Below, one piece after another: positions 6,990-15,532 of a DNA stretch of 64,000 nt. The DNA is from Verrucomicrobiota bacterium (GTDB lineage Bacteria > Verrucomicrobiota > Verrucomicrobiia > Chthoniobacterales > Terrimicrobiaceae), in contig JAFKMU010000047.1 in NCBI GenBank assembly GCA_017305195.1, positions 1 through 64,000 on the forward strand, read 5' to 3'. Position 1 is the stretch's first letter; each line of letters begins with the position of its first letter. A program made the position numbers and the translations under genes. The notes beneath the pieces were generated by a model. It was not told the origin of the DNA. It did no database searches and worked only from the letters and a program-made list of their open reading frames with translations.

Positions 6990-8069
6990 TTATTTCCCAG
7001 TCACGGCCGGGGTGGGTTCCGCGTTGATCGCATCGCCCTCCTGCAGCATCGCATTGGGATTGAGGATCACGGGCGTCTGGGCCGAGATCGCATCCGACAT
7101 CACCTCGACATTGCGGCCAAAGTTTCGCCCGGGCATCACCTTGACGAAGCGCACCTTTCCACCGTCGGCGATCGCCACCAGGTTGCGGCCCTCCCGGGAG
7201 ATCAGCGCATTGGTCGGCACCAGGAAGGTATTGGGCAAAGGCGTCACGTCGAATGTCGCGGTACCCGTCAAGCCTGCGGGAAGCGCCTTGTCCTTGTTAT
7301 CGATCATCAGCTCGACGCGCATTGTTCCGCTGGCCGTGTCGAAGACCCGGCTGACATGCGCCAGTTTCGCCGTGAAGGTCCGTCCCGGAAATTCGCGAAA
7401 TTCCACAAGCGCCTCCTTTTCCTTGCCCAGCCGCAGGGCGAGATCCGGGCTGGCGTATACGGCGAAGCGCAGCGTATCGAGCCGGTCCAGCTGGTACAGC
7501 CAGCCCGTGGCGGGCGAGGCATCTCCCCGCACCAGATCGCCCCGGTCGAAATTCCGCGCGGAAATTACTCCGTCGAATGGAGCCGTCACCGTGGAAAACC
7601 GCTGTTGTTCCTCCAGCTTGGCGAGATCCGCCTCCGCCACCCGCACGGCAGCAGCCGTCTCATTGGCGCTGGTCTGCCGCTGCTCGGTTTCCTCCTTGGA
7701 GACGACCTGGGATTGCAGGAGACGGGTGGACCGCTCGGATAAGGACAATGCATTCAACGCCCTCGCCTTGACCTGTTCGACATTGGCCCGGGCCGCATCC
7801 ACGGCGCGGTCCACCTCGGGCGCGGATACGACGGCCAGCACATCTCCGGCCTTGACCTCATCGCCGATCTCATACCGTCTCTCGCTGATGACGCCAGTCG
7901 CCCGGGTAAAGATCGTCGCGGACTCATAGGGCTCCGTGCGGCCCGGCACCTCGTACCGTGCAGCCTTGGTCGCAGGAACCGGCAGGGTTGTTTTGACTGC
8001 CACCGGCTCGGCGGCAATGGCCGTCGCTAGCAGGCACGAGACGGACAGGATGGTGACGAGTATCTTCAT
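6990..8069 (-). CDS. RND efflux periplasmic adaptor (HlyD/MexA type)
   Basis: A 359-residue membrane-fusion protein of a tripartite pump. An N-terminal signal peptide ends near ATAIAAEPV. It is followed by the lipoyl half-motif (YEIGDEVKAGDVLAVVSAPE), an alpha-hairpin (about 80-150), the second lipoyl half (FDGVISARNFDRGDLV), a beta-barrel (about 190-270) and a membrane-proximal domain. It lacks a lipobox cysteine, so it is probably periplasmic and soluble. It is the second gene of a two-gene operon: the start ATG overlaps the permease stop by 4 bases. No outer-membrane factor gene follows, so a TolC-like protein must come from elsewhere. Confidence 0.92.
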   Translation of the reverse strand: MKILVTILSVSCLLATAIAAEPVAVKTTLPVPATKAARYEVPGRTEPYESATIFTRATGVISERRYEIGDEVKAGDVLAVVSAPEVDRAVDAARANVEQVKARALNALSLSERSTRLLQSQVVSKEETEQRQTSANETAAAVRVAEADLAKLEEQQRFSTVTAPFDGVISARNFDRGDLVRGDASPATGWLYQLDRLDTLRFAVYASPDLALRLGKEKEALVEFREFPGRTFTAKLAHVSRVFDTASGTMRVELMIDNKDKALPAGLTGTATFDVTPLPNTFLVPTNALISREGRNLVAIADGGKVRFVKVMPGRNFGRNVEVMSDAISAQTPVILNPNAMLQEGDAINAEPTPAVTGK

Positions 8070-11000
8070 GAGCGGGCAAATTCTTCGGAGTCCTTGAGCA
8101 ATTCGGAGCCGGCATCGACTTCCGGATTCTTCTTTCGGTCAAATCTCCTTCTCACCGCGGCAAAGACGACGGGGACAAGGAAAAGCGAGGCGCAGGTGCC
8201 AAAGATGAGTCCCCCGATGACGGCGCGGCCGAGCGGAGCGTTTTGCTCGCCGCCCTCGGCATGGCCGATGGCCATCGGAATGACGCCGAGGATCATCGCC
8301 GACGCTGTCATCAAGACCGGGCGCAACCGTGTCGTGGCGGCATCGATGGCGGCACGCAAAGCGGTAAGACCGTCGTCCGAACGCAGCTTGGCAAAGGTCG
8401 TCACCAGCACGCTGTTGGCCGTCGAGACGCCGACAACCATGATGATGCCCATGAGGGCGGGCACGCTCAGCGGCGTGCCAGTGAGCCACAAGAAAAAGAA
8501 GGCGCCGGAGATCGCGACAGGCAACCCGCTCACAGCCACAAAGGGCAGCGTCCAGGACTGGAAGTTCACCACCATCACCAAAAACACCAGGAGCGCCGCG
8601 AGCCCCAGCCCGCCGATCAGCTCGGAGTACGACGAGCGCATCAGCTCGGCCTGTCCGACCAGCTCGATCTTGTTGCCCGGCTTGAGCTTCGGACGCAGTT
8701 CGGTGATGATCTTCTCCAGGTCCCTCGTCACCGACCCAAGATCGCGGCCATGAGCATTGCCCACGATCGTAAAGACCGGCTGCATCATGCTTCGCGAGAC
8801 CGTGGCGGGCGAGCGCTTCTCGACCACGGAGGCAAACGCCCGGAGAGGAATCCCCTGCCCACCTCCGGTCGACGGACGTACGACGAGATTCAGGATATCG
8901 TCGATCGAGTCGAGCTTGTCCGGCGGCGCGATGACCTGCACATCGTAGGATGATCCGGTCACGGGATCGGACCAGAAGTTGGGGTTCACTGTGCCGCCGG
9001 AGCCCAGCGCGGAAAGAATGGCACGCGACGCGTCCTGCTGGCTGATGCCAAATGTGGCCGCTCTCACGCGGTCGACCTGGATGGCGTAGCGAGGCTGATC
9101 GAGCACCTCGCGCAAGGTCACATCCACCACACCGGGGATCTCTGAGAACTGCTTCTTCAGGTCCTTCGCCACGGCCAGGTTGCCTGCACGGTCGCGCCCG
9201 ATGACCCGTACTTCAAAAGTCGTCGGGGCGCCGGAAGACAACGTCTGGCTGGTCGCATCCGCTGGCTGAAAGAAAGCCTGCACATCGCCAAACTTCTCCT
9301 TGAGCATGGCGCGAATCTTTGTGACGTACGTCTCGCTCGGCGCGTGTTCGCCGTGAAGCTGGATCAAAATCTCACCGTCGGCGGAGCTGATCGCGGCACT
9401 CGGCACCCAGGCGAGATTGATCGGGTTCGGCGCACCGATATTCTCCACGATGAACTGGAGTTCGTCGGCCGGGATGAGCTTGCGGATTTCCCGTTGGATA
9501 TCCGCCATTTCCTTCGCCGTGTCCTCAACACGGATGCCGCTGGGGATGCGGACAAAGAGGCGGATCAGCCCGGCATCAGTCGTCGGGAAGAATTCGCGGC
9601 CCGCCTGGGTTCCCCCCCACACACCCAGTGCCACAGCCACCCCGACCGGAATGAGCACGAGCGCCTTGCGCCGCATGAGAAAGGTGAGGACACCGCGCTG
9701 AAACGCGATGATTCGATCCAGGCCGCCCTCCACCACGCGGTGCGCACGCATCAGCGGGTCCGGCCCGCTGAGTCTTGCCTTTTCCTCCGCCTTCAGTTCG
9801 GAAGGCAGGATCAGGGACGCCAGCGTCGGCACCAGGGTGCGGGCGAGCATGTAACTGGCCAGCATGGCAAAGACCACCGCCATGGCGAGCGGGCGAAAAA
9901 CATCGGCCGCCGTGCCGGTCAAAAGGAAGATCGGCAGGAAGACGATGCAGATGGAAATGGTCGAGACAAACTCGGGGAACGCCACCTCGCGCGCGCCGTC
10001 GAGGATGGCGGTATGCACATCCTTGCCGAGACCGATCTGGCGCTTGATGTTCTCGATCTCCACGAGCGCGTTGTCGACCAGGATGCCGATGGCCAGAGCG
10101 AGACCGCCCAGGGTCATCAGGTTGAAGGTCGCCCCGGCCAGGTTCAGACCGATGATCGAGCACAGCAGCGCGAGCGGGATGGAGGTCAGGACGATCAATG
10201 TCGAGCGCCAGGACCCAAGGAACAGCAGCACCACCATGGCTACCAGGCCACCTACCAGCAGGATCTCATGCTCCACGCCGTTCACCGCGGCGCGAACAAA
10301 GACCGACTGGTCAAAGATCGGCTCGATGCTCATCCCGGGAGGAGCCGACGCGCGGATCTCTGGCAATCTCGCCCGGATGCCGTCGATGATGTCGATGGTG
10401 GAGGCATTGCCGAGCTTCAGGATGGAAATCATCACCGCGTTACGCCCATCGAGGCGGGCGATATTGGTGGCCACAGCCTCGCCGTCGCGCACGTTGGCCA
10501 CGTCGCGCAGGAGGACGGTGCGTCCGTCGACCGACCGCAGCGGGATATCGAGGAAGGCCTGCACCGTTTCCGGGCTGGCATTGATTTCCACCGGCAGTTC
10601 CCTGTCGCCCTCCCTCAGGGAACCGGAGGGCAGAGTGAGATTCTGCTGCCCGACGATGGCAGACACATCCGAGGCCGAAAGGTTGAAGGCGTGAAGTGCA
10701 TCGGGATCGAGGTCGATCATGACCTGCCTCGCCGCGCCGCCATAGGGCAGCGAAATCCGCAGCCCCGGCACGCTCTGCAATTGACTGCGCAAAGCCAGCC
10801 GCGCGTAGTCAAACAACTGACCGCTGGAAAGCGTGTCCGAAGACATCACGAGTTGCACGATCGGAACACTCGACGGGCTCGTCCTGATGATCAGCGGAGG
10901 TGAGGTGCCCGGCGGCATGCGACGCAGGATCGTCTGGGAAACACTGGTCGCCTGGGACATGGCGGTGTTCATGTCCACGTAAGGCTGGAAAGTAAGGTTC

Positions 11001-11275
11001 ACCAGACCGACACCATTGGACGTCTCGGAGCTTACCTCGATGAGATCGTCCACGTTGTTCATGATCGCGATCTCGGAGAACGACGTAATCTTCGCCGCCA
11101 TCTCGGTCGGGTTCAGTCCCGTGTAGGTCCAGACGATCATGATCTCCGGGCTGTCGACCTTGGGCAGGATGTCCGTCGACATCCGGCGGGCCGACATCAC
11201 GCCAAACAACAGGATGAGGATGGCCAGTACGGCAATCGTGTATTTGTACCGAAGCGCGAAGACGACAATCCACAT
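8066..11275 (-). CDS. RND efflux permease (AcrB/HAE-1 family)
   Basis: A 1069-residue inner-membrane proton-driven exporter, full length for the family. TM1 is at about 10-30, followed by a large periplasmic porter/docking domain, TM2-TM6 (about 335-500), a second periplasmic domain and TM7-TM12 (about 870-1035). The motif region GLALAIGILVDNALVEIENI in TM4 holds the acidic proton-relay residue typical of HAE and CzcA relatives. It pumps hydrophobic or amphiphilic compounds; the substrate range cannot be read from sequence. It is the first gene of the operon with the adaptor and is divergent from an OmpR-type two-component system that probably controls it. Confidence 0.93.
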   Translation of the reverse strand: MWIVVFALRYKYTIAVLAILILLFGVMSARRMSTDILPKVDSPEIMIVWTYTGLNPTEMAAKITSFSEIAIMNNVDDLIEVSSETSNGVGLVNLTFQPYVDMNTAMSQATSVSQTILRRMPPGTSPPLIIRTSPSSVPIVQLVMSSDTLSSGQLFDYARLALRSQLQSVPGLRISLPYGGAARQVMIDLDPDALHAFNLSASDVSAIVGQQNLTLPSGSLREGDRELPVEINASPETVQAFLDIPLRSVDGRTVLLRDVANVRDGEAVATNIARLDGRNAVMISILKLGNASTIDIIDGIRARLPEIRASAPPGMSIEPIFDQSVFVRAAVNGVEHEILLVGGLVAMVVLLFLGSWRSTLIVLTSIPLALLCSIIGLNLAGATFNLMTLGGLALAIGILVDNALVEIENIKRQIGLGKDVHTAILDGAREVAFPEFVSTISICIVFLPIFLLTGTAADVFRPLAMAVVFAMLASYMLARTLVPTLASLILPSELKAEEKARLSGPDPLMRAHRVVEGGLDRIIAFQRGVLTFLMRRKALVLIPVGVAVALGVWGGTQAGREFFPTTDAGLIRLFVRIPSGIRVEDTAKEMADIQREIRKLIPADELQFIVENIGAPNPINLAWVPSAAISSADGEILIQLHGEHAPSETYVTKIRAMLKEKFGDVQAFFQPADATSQTLSSGAPTTFEVRVIGRDRAGNLAVAKDLKKQFSEIPGVVDVTLREVLDQPRYAIQVDRVRAATFGISQQDASRAILSALGSGGTVNPNFWSDPVTGSSYDVQVIAPPDKLDSIDDILNLVVRPSTGGGQGIPLRAFASVVEKRSPATVSRSMMQPVFTIVGNAHGRDLGSVTRDLEKIITELRPKLKPGNKIELVGQAELMRSSYSELIGGLGLAALLVFLVMVVNFQSWTLPFVAVSGLPVAISGAFFFLWLTGTPLSVPALMGIIMVVGVSTANSVLVTTFAKLRSDDGLTALRAAIDAATTRLRPVLMTASAMILGVIPMAIGHAEGGEQNAPLGRAVIGGLIFGTCASLFLVPVVFAAVRRRFDRKKNPEVDAGSELLKDSEEFARS

Positions 11276-11349
11276 AAGGTCAGTTCACCGGAGTTTCCCT
11301 GACCTTAACATCTCCGGAGCCCAAAAGTGTGTCAGGCGGAGACCTAAAT

Positions 11350-11432
11350 TGTAACAAAGTCTGCCAACGCCGCGACAATGATACACCTTGTTACACTTTT
11401 TGAGATTTCTCCCGGCGATTTCCGAGTATCAT
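11350..11432. promoter_or_regulatory. OmpR/RstA-like box and promoter between RND operon and two-component system
   Basis: TACACCTTGTTACA (11382-11395) differs at one fixed position from the RstA box as I recall it (TACATnTnGTTACA), and contains the GTTACA core of OmpR sites. An inverted copy, TGTAACAA, lies at 11350-11357 opposite TTGTTACA at 11388-11395. Downstream, TATCAT (11427-11432) is a good -10 for the regulator gene without a clear -35, as expected of an activator-dependent promoter. The box would then be centred about 50 bases upstream of the start of transcription. Autoregulation and control of the divergent pump are inferred. Confidence 0.55.
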
Positions 11433-11445
11433 CATAACGACCGTC

Positions 11446-12165
11446 ATGCCGCCCGTCCTCCATATCGCCGTCGTCGACGATCATCGCGAGATTCGCGAAC
11501 TACTCGTGAGATATCTCGGCGAACACGGCTACAAGGTCAGCGCAGCGGAAAATGCAGCGGGGTTTCGCCGGTTGCTTGAGTCCGGCATGCCGGACCTCGT
11601 CGTGCTGGATATCATGATGCCCGGAGACGACGGTCTCGTGCTCTGCCGGGAACTGCGGGCCAGATTTTCGGTTCCCATCATTTTTCTCACCGCGATGGCC
11701 GACGATACGGATCGCATCATTGGCCTTGAGATGGGGGCGGACGATTACCTGACCAAGCCCTTCAACCCACGCGAACTCCTCGCCCGCATCAAGGCCGTCC
11801 TGCGGCGCACGCAGAGCATGCCGCCGACTCGCGAGGCCGTGCAATCGGAGAAAATCACTTTCGGCCCGAAATCGCTGGATGTAAACCGCCGCGAGGTCGT
11901 CGGTCACGATGGGGTGGCCGTGCCGCTGAGCCACGCCGAGTTTCGCCTGCTGTGCGTCTTCCTCGAGCGTCCCGGCGTCATTCTTTCCCGCGATCAACTC
12001 CTTGACCTCACCTCCGGCCGCGTCGCGGAGGTCTGGGATCGCAGCATCGACAATCAGGTCAGCCGCCTCCGACGAAAGATCGAGGACGATCCCTCGCAGC
12101 CGGAGTTTATCAAAACCTGCTGGGGCGACGGATACCAATTCACAGCGGAGGTCTCCCGGTCATGA
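11446..12165 (+). CDS. OmpR-family response regulator
   Basis: A 239-residue DNA-binding response regulator. The receiver domain (5-125) has the acidic pair in VVDDHRE, phospho-acceptor D55 in VVLDIMMPG, the Thr in FLTAMADDTD and the Lys in DDYLTKPFNPREL. The C-terminal winged helix (about 138-235) shows the usual pattern, with LSHAEFRLL and SRDQLLDL, and the recognition helix near RSIDNQVSRLRRKIED. It is closest in style to OmpR/RstA. The gene overlaps the sensor kinase by 4 bases (ATGA), so the two are translationally coupled. It probably regulates the divergent RND pump. Confidence 0.94.
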   Translation: MPPVLHIAVVDDHREIRELLVRYLGEHGYKVSAAENAAGFRRLLESGMPDLVVLDIMMPGDDGLVLCRELRARFSVPIIFLTAMADDTDRIIGLEMGADDYLTKPFNPRELLARIKAVLRRTQSMPPTREAVQSEKITFGPKSLDVNRREVVGHDGVAVPLSHAEFRLLCVFLERPGVILSRDQLLDLTSGRVAEVWDRSIDNQVSRLRRKIEDDPSQPEFIKTCWGDGYQFTAEVSRS

Positions 12166-13571
12166 GACTCTGGCCCCGCACGCTCACCGGCCAGTTGATC
12201 CTCGTGCTGCTCCTGGCGCTGGCCATCTCCCAGGCCGTCACGCTGGTCATCTATCGGTTCGAGCGCGCCCGAGCCCTCCGCGTTGTCATCGGCGAGGAAT
12301 GCCTCGGCCGCGCGGTCTCCGCCTTCCGCCTCGCGGAGGGCGTGCCTCCCGACCAGAGAAAGTCGGCGATCAAAACCATCGAGACCCCCCTCACCCGCTA
12401 CTGGCTGAGCCGGGATCAGATTTCCTCCGAGGACTGGCAGAAACAGGCGCGCGACCATTTGCTGAAGCCCACTTCCGCAGCGGGCAACAACACCCCCACC
12501 GCCAGCATGTTTGTCCGCGAAACCATGCTAAACCACATTTCCGACGCCTCCTGGCGGGAATTGCCCGGCGGCACATGGCTGCTGCAGCAGCCCCTCCATA
12601 TCCTCGATCTGCCAGCTTGGAACGGCTTCGGCTTCAAGATGCAGCTCGGCAATGGCGAGTACCTGAACATGATTTACGCCAAGCCAGAGTATCTCATGCA
12701 GTCCGCACTGACTCCCGGCTACTACACGGCGCTCATCATCACCGTGCTGATCTTTGCCGGTTCCGCGCTGCTCATTGCGCGGCGAATCGTGCGACCGCTC
12801 CGCCATCTGACCAAGTCCGCCGAGCGGCTGGGACGCGGCCATGAGGTGGAGATTCTCAAGGAGGAAGGCCCCGAGGACATCCGCTCAACCATCTCTGCCT
12901 TCAACCGCATGCAGGTCCGCCTGAATCGCTTTCTGACCGATCGCACTCGCATGCTGGCCGCCATCAGCCACGACCTGCGCACCCCCATCACCTCGCTCCG
13001 CCTGCGCACGGAGTTCATCGCGGATGAGGAAATGCGGCAGAAATTCAACGCCACCCTGGACGAAATGCAGAGCATGGCCGAGGCCTCACTCTCCTTCGCA
13101 AAATCGGAATCCACCGTGGAAGCCACCCGCGCGGTCGATCTCGACGCCTTGCTAGAGAGCATCTGCGATGATCTCACGGAAATGGGCTGCAAGGTCGATC
13201 TGACCAGCCCGGGCCGGCTCCCCTACAAATGCCGGTCCGATTCCCTCCGCCGCGCTCTGCGCAACATCATCGAGAACGCCGTCCGCTACGGCGAGTGCGC
13301 CCGCGTTTCCCTCCATCGCCATTCCGACCGCATCGACATCACGGTGGAGGATGATGGACCAGGCATTGCCGTTGCCGATCGCGAGCGTGTTTTCGAGCCA
13401 TTCGTTCGTCTGGAAGGTTCTCGCAACCGCGATACCGGGGGCGTGGGCCTCGGCCTCTCCATCGCCCGCTCCATCATCCGCAACCACGGCGGCGAGATCA
13501 CGCTGTCGCAGGGCAATAAAGGCCTGCGCGTCCTGATTCAACTGCCCCCGGTCTGCCCTAATCTGGCTTAG
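12162..13571 (+). CDS. EnvZ/RstB-like sensor histidine kinase
   Basis: A 469-residue inner-membrane kinase. TM1 is at 8-30, followed by a periplasmic sensor region of about 155 residues, TM2 (about 187-207), a HAMP domain (IARRIVRPLRHLTKSAERLG) and a dimerisation domain with H270 in AAISHDLRTPITSL. The ATPase domain has the N-box NIIENAVRYG, G1 VEDDGPGI and G2 GGVGLGLSIA. It should autophosphorylate and pass phosphate to the coupled regulator upstream. The signal is unknown; with an RND pump opposite, envelope or drug stress is a reasonable guess. Its 3' end overlaps the convergent gene at 13558 by 14 bases. Confidence 0.93.
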   Translation: MRLWPRTLTGQLILVLLLALAISQAVTLVIYRFERARALRVVIGEECLGRAVSAFRLAEGVPPDQRKSAIKTIETPLTRYWLSRDQISSEDWQKQARDHLLKPTSAAGNNTPTASMFVRETMLNHISDASWRELPGGTWLLQQPLHILDLPAWNGFGFKMQLGNGEYLNMIYAKPEYLMQSALTPGYYTALIITVLIFAGSALLIARRIVRPLRHLTKSAERLGRGHEVEILKEEGPEDIRSTISAFNRMQVRLNRFLTDRTRMLAAISHDLRTPITSLRLRTEFIADEEMRQKFNATLDEMQSMAEASLSFAKSESTVEATRAVDLDALLESICDDLTEMGCKVDLTSPGRLPYKCRSDSLRRALRNIIENAVRYGECARVSLHRHSDRIDITVEDDGPGIAVADRERVFEPFVRLEGSRNRDTGGVGLGLSIARSIIRNHGGEITLSQGNKGLRVLIQLPPVCPNLA

Positions 13572-14388
13572 CCTTCGCCAAGCCTAATGACGCTAACACG
13601 GCAGTCTCTTGCTCTGGCGTTGCTTCAACAGCCTTTCCATCGCTGGAGATGGCGGCAACCTGCGGCTCGCCCGCCGAAATTCCTCGCCAGGGCAAGGACT
13701 CAAAGACGACAAAATCCCGCCCCTCCAGGGACAACAGGGATAGTCGAAAATACGCAAATTTCCCCAAAAACTCCGCCTTTCGGGAAAGCCGGATCTGACC
13801 AGACGGCACTCGCTCCAACTCCCCGCCATCGATTTTCAACCACCAACCCGGCCTTTCGGGAACACCCAGTTCCAGCCCGGTCGGGGTGGACTTCACACTC
13901 TGGAAATAGAAACTCAGCCATTCTGCAGCGGTACGCGGTTTGCTGGCCGATTGATTGCATTCTTTAATGATGTCCCGTCCGAAGTGGGCAGGGAGTGCCG
14001 CCAACATGACTCTATCGTAACCTCGATCGTACTCATCATCCTGCGGCAGAGTCCCAAAGCCGCAAGCTGAGCCGAGAGAATCGACCCCAAAACGGATCTG
14101 GAGCTCATTAGCTACCGCGCGTCTCTCACCGTTCTCCCCCTTCAGGGGAATTTCATAAATAAAGAACCGCCCTTTGGCCACATCCCACATTGCTGACGCA
14201 TACCCAACGGGCCATCCCCATGGCGTAAGCCAGAATGCAGCCACCAGGATCACAAGTGCCCAGAACTTTCGAGCATCCGCACCGAGCCTTTCCCGAAACC
14301 TTCGTGAGAACGGAGCGATCAATAAGGCAAGAACCAAGGTCAGGGTAAGACATACCCCGCCAAGATAGATTAAGAACATTGGCGTCAT
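13558..14388 (-). CDS. Hypothetical membrane-anchored protein
   Basis: A 276-residue protein with two N-terminal membrane helices (about 4-26 and 41-61) and a C-terminal extracytoplasmic or cytoplasmic domain of about 200 residues. Notable features are a DDEYDRGYDRVM segment and a conserved-looking LPAHFGRDIIKECNQSA. I do not recognise a family. It is convergent with, and slightly overlaps, the sensor kinase gene, and is preceded by a 58-base gap from the next minus-strand gene. Coding potential is supported by its length, hydrophobic N terminus and GC-rich third positions. Confidence 0.6.
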   Translation of the reverse strand: MTPMFLIYLGGVCLTLTLVLALLIAPFSRRFRERLGADARKFWALVILVAAFWLTPWGWPVGYASAMWDVAKGRFFIYEIPLKGENGERRAVANELQIRFGVDSLGSACGFGTLPQDDEYDRGYDRVMLAALPAHFGRDIIKECNQSASKPRTAAEWLSFYFQSVKSTPTGLELGVPERPGWWLKIDGGELERVPSGQIRLSRKAEFLGKFAYFRLSLLSLEGRDFVVFESLPWRGISAGEPQVAAISSDGKAVEATPEQETAVLASLGLAKAKPD

Positions 14389-14446
14389 CTGGTTCTTACC
14401 TGAAGGCGTTCGCCTCGCTATTCTTTGAGAAAACCAGGCGCCGCGT

Positions 14447-14983
14447 CTACGTTTCTCTTAATCTTAAGAAGAATACCGTCGCTGTCCCAGCCTCTTTTCC
14501 CGGCACGGAAAGGACGAGTACCGACCCGGGCGATAGCACGACCTCATCTGCCTGCCCCGCTTCCACGCCGTCAACCTTCAACCACAGGTCGCGCTTGTGT
14601 ACTGGCTTGGTCCCGAGCGAAATTTTGGCTGCGGAGTCCGTCAAATTCGGAGCCTCCAGTACGATCTTATCATTTTCCACATGCGGCGTGATGGACACGA
14701 TGGGAATCCCTTCCGCGGCCAGCGAGCGGCGGACGACGGCGCCGACGCTCGGAGTGAGGACACCACGCACCGGACGCTTCACGTCGAGCGGCAGCTCCTC
14801 CGGTTTGCCCGCATTCACAGGCTGCTTACAAGGCAGGAACATTCCTTCCATTCCCGATTCGCGAAGCGTCTCCACCGGGCAGGTGAAAGACTCAACGCTG
14901 ATCTTGGGAGACTCGGCCTGGGCAGAAAACATCCCCGTCAGAAAACACAGCAAGGAGGCAGTCAATATGGCGCGGCGCTTCAT
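14447..14983 (-). CDS. Secreted hypothetical protein
   Basis: A 178-residue protein. The ATG at 14983 gives a clear signal peptide (MKRRAILTASLLCFLTGMFS, cleavage near AQAESP). The mature part is mostly beta, with repeated proline-valine strands and an even spread of Lys/Glu, and contains two cysteines (FTCPVE and FLPCKQP) that could form a disulfide. No family recognised. Its start overlaps the stop of the upstream VOC gene by 4 bases, so the two are co-transcribed. A longer frame to 15073 runs into the VOC gene and is rejected. Confidence 0.6.
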   Translation of the reverse strand: MKRRAILTASLLCFLTGMFSAQAESPKISVESFTCPVETLRESGMEGMFLPCKQPVNAGKPEELPLDVKRPVRGVLTPSVGAVVRRSLAAEGIPIVSITPHVENDKIVLEAPNLTDSAAKISLGTKPVHKRDLWLKVDGVEAGQADEVVLSPGSVLVLSVPGKEAGTATVFFLRLRET

Positions 14984-15378
14984 AGTCCGCCCTTCGATTC
15001 GCTCAGGGTATTCGATACCTCGATAAGGTTGCCATCCGGGTCGCGAAAATAGACGGAGAGAATCGGGCCGCACGAGCCTGCCCGGACGACCGGCCCTTCG
15101 ACGACATCGATGCCATGGGTCGCCAGCATCTGGAACAATCCTTCCACAGGTTCATCGGAGAGAAAACACAGGTCCGCCGATCCGGGCGTAGCGCAAGCCG
15201 CATTGGGCTGAAGCTCGCGACCGGCCTCATGCAGTTTGATCATCTGGGAACCAAAGGACAAGGCGTCGCGCCCTTCACCGATGGAAACAACCTTCATGCC
15301 GAGAACCTCGGAATAAAACCGGACGGTCCGGGGAATGTCCGCCACCGTTAGCACCAAATGATCGAGGTGAGAGATCAT
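14980..15378 (-). CDS. VOC family protein (glyoxalase/bleomycin-resistance-like)
   Basis: A 132-residue VOC protein with two beta-alpha-beta-beta-beta modules. Metal-ligand positions are His in LDHLVLTV (H7 or near) and Glu in DPDGNLIEVSN; a middle ligand is less clear (SADLCFLSD). It is similar in style to the YwkD/virulence-type VOC proteins, which are metal-dependent lyases or hydrolases of small molecules; the substrate is unknown. It is the first gene of a two-gene unit with a secreted hypothetical protein, an unexplained pairing of a cytosolic enzyme with an exported protein. Confidence 0.8.
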   Translation of the reverse strand: MISHLDHLVLTVADIPRTVRFYSEVLGMKVVSIGEGRDALSFGSQMIKLHEAGRELQPNAACATPGSADLCFLSDEPVEGLFQMLATHGIDVVEGPVVRAGSCGPILSVYFRDPDGNLIEVSNTLSESKGGL

Positions 15379-15532
15379 GAGTCAGCTTATTCCATTGTGG
15401 CATTCGCCACAAGCCGCCGCCACGGCATCCCTCATCGATACGTAGCATTCCCCAGTCCGTTTCCTGCGCTGCGCCCCCGGCGAAAAACAGGAGGATTGCA
15501 ATCGAAGCGAAAGCCACCTAATTGCACCCGCG

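Noticed and set aside
9344..10903. A 519-codon plus-strand open frame opposite the RND permease gene
   Set aside because: It is an antisense shadow of a GC-rich gene. The translation is rich in Arg, His, Gly and Gln without any domain, while the minus strand encodes a complete RND permease.
15496..15524. TTGCAA-N17-TAATTG as a promoter of dprA
   Set aside because: The -10 matches the consensus at only two positions, too weak to list.
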